Of a stretch of 20,675 nt of DNA, positions 20,245-20,675 are shown one piece after another (the first letter of the stretch is position 1; each line of letters begins with the position of its first letter). The DNA lies in contig NZ_JALFCU010000091.1 of NCBI RefSeq assembly GCF_022771645.1, positions 1 through 20,675 on the forward strand, in the 5' to 3' direction. The notes under the pieces were generated by a model. That model was not told the origin of the DNA. It searched no databases and saw only the letters and a list, made by a program, of their open reading frames with translations. The translations under genes were made by a program, and so were the position numbers. This DNA comes from Selenomonas sp. GTDB lineage: Bacteria > Bacillota > Negativicutes > Selenomonadales > Selenomonadaceae.

Positions 20245-20274
20245 AAAAAGCACCCGACGAATCGAGTGCTTTTT
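20245..20274 (-). terminator. rRNA operon terminator
   Basis: On the minus strand AAAAAGCACTCGA pairs with TCGGGTGCTTTTT through one U-G pair, with a TTCG loop and a T-run after. It begins six bases past the 5S 3' end. Confidence 0.9.
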
Positions 20275-20280
20275 GTGTCA

Positions 20281-20396
20281 ACCGGCAACTTCCTATCCTC
20301 CCAGCCCGTCACCAGGCAAGTACTTTCGGCCTCTGAATGCTTAACTACTGTGTTCGGTATGGGAACAGGTGGAACCATCCAGGCATCATCACCGGA
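20281..20396 (-). rRNA. rrf: 5S ribosomal RNA
   Basis: About 116 bases on the minus strand, beginning TCCGGTGATGATGCCTGGAT and ending GAAGTTGCCGGT; the ends pair. The conserved CCCATACCGAACACAG and AGTAGTTAAGC are present, as are GGCCGAAAGTACTTG and GGGAGGATAGGAAG. The ends are set from this pairing and may be off by one or two bases. It is the last gene of the operon, with no tRNA between it and 23S. Confidence 0.96.
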
Positions 20397-20472
20397 TATA
20401 TAGAGATGAACAAAATCTGTTCTCTCAAAACTATACAGAAGAACGAAACCCATTTTAGGTTTTGGCGTTTCT

Positions 20473-20675
20473 AGATAAGCTTAAGACTTATTAGTACAGG
20501 TCAGCTTCACGCCTTACGGCGCTTCCACACCCTGCCTATCAACCTTGTCTTCTTCAAGGAGTCCAAGATACTTCATCTCGGGACGGGCTTCACGCTTAGA
20601 TGCTTTCAGCGTTTATCCCTTCCGGACGCAGCTACCCGGCTCTGCCGCTGGCGCGACAACCGGTTCACCGGCGGT
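20473..20675 (-). rRNA. rrl: 23S ribosomal RNA, 3' end
   Basis: The last 200 or so bases of 23S rRNA; the gene continues past the window. Recognisable blocks on the minus strand are GGAAGGGATAAACGCTGAAA, GCATCTAAGCGTGAAGCC and the near-terminal CTGTACTAATAAGTC. The exact 3' end is estimated from the usual pairing region at TTAAGCTTATCTA. About 75 bases separate it from 5S, with no tRNA. Confidence 0.95.

Overview
The window is GC-rich chromosomal DNA from a bacterium, most likely an anaerobic fermenter of the Bacillota. A high-GC member of the Negativicutes (Selenomonas/Mitsuokella-like) is the best guess. The evidence is a FucO-type lactaldehyde reductase, an aspartase, LarE, strong Shine-Dalgarno sequences (GGAGG type), consensus sigma-A promoters, and the order tRNA-Ser / SRP RNA / dnaX / ybaB / recR / bofA with an rRNA operon nearby. 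That order is the origin-proximal block known from Bacillus subtilis. The taxonomic call is inference; gene identities rest on recognisable motifs.

Layout: (1) 1-2.4 kb, minus strand: 5' part of aspA, then a spacer holding a dispersed repeat, a strong hairpin and three DnaA-box-like sites, then fucO with a canonical promoter. (2) 2.4-5.9 kb, plus strand: signalling genes, namely a membrane diguanylate cyclase with a duplicated periplasmic solute-binding-like sensor, a stand-alone CheY-like receiver and an overlapping CheX-like phosphatase. (3) 6.0-10.6 kb: tRNA-Ser(GGA) with a perfect consensus promoter, a two-gene low-GC module with a DUF4160 protein, the SRP RNA, dnaX-ybaB-recR, a small BofA-family membrane protein, and tRNA-Gly(CCC) on the minus strand. 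(4) 10.7-17.2 kb: a membrane-anchored protein of unknown function, a YgjP-type metallopeptidase, a divergent MTA/SAH-nucleosidase-like enzyme with an unusual active-site Asn, larE, a phosphoglucomutase/phosphomannomutase and a Gfo/Idh/MocA oxidoreductase. (5) 17.3-19.1 kb: a small membrane-protein gene with a convergent antisense promoter and terminator, laid out like a type I toxin-antitoxin locus, followed by a secreted glucosaminidase with TPR repeats. (6) 19.1-20.7 kb: a repeat element, a frameshifted and apparently deleted exported beta-helix-like gene, another repeat copy, and the 3' end of an rRNA operon (23S end and 5S) on the minus strand.

The most interesting item is the candidate type I toxin-antitoxin locus at 17309-17805: a sense promoter, a structured leader, an 81-residue single-pass membrane ORF, a sense terminator, and a TTGACG-17-TATAAT promoter on the other strand whose roughly 100-nt transcript would cover the ORF 3' end and stop at its own terminator. 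Second are five copies of a dispersed, structured repeat (744, 13148, 14224, 19163, 20113), one apparently interrupted. Third are the DUF4160 pair with an unrecognised partner, the nucleosidase variant and the DnaA-box cluster. All regulatory calls come from reading the sequence only.
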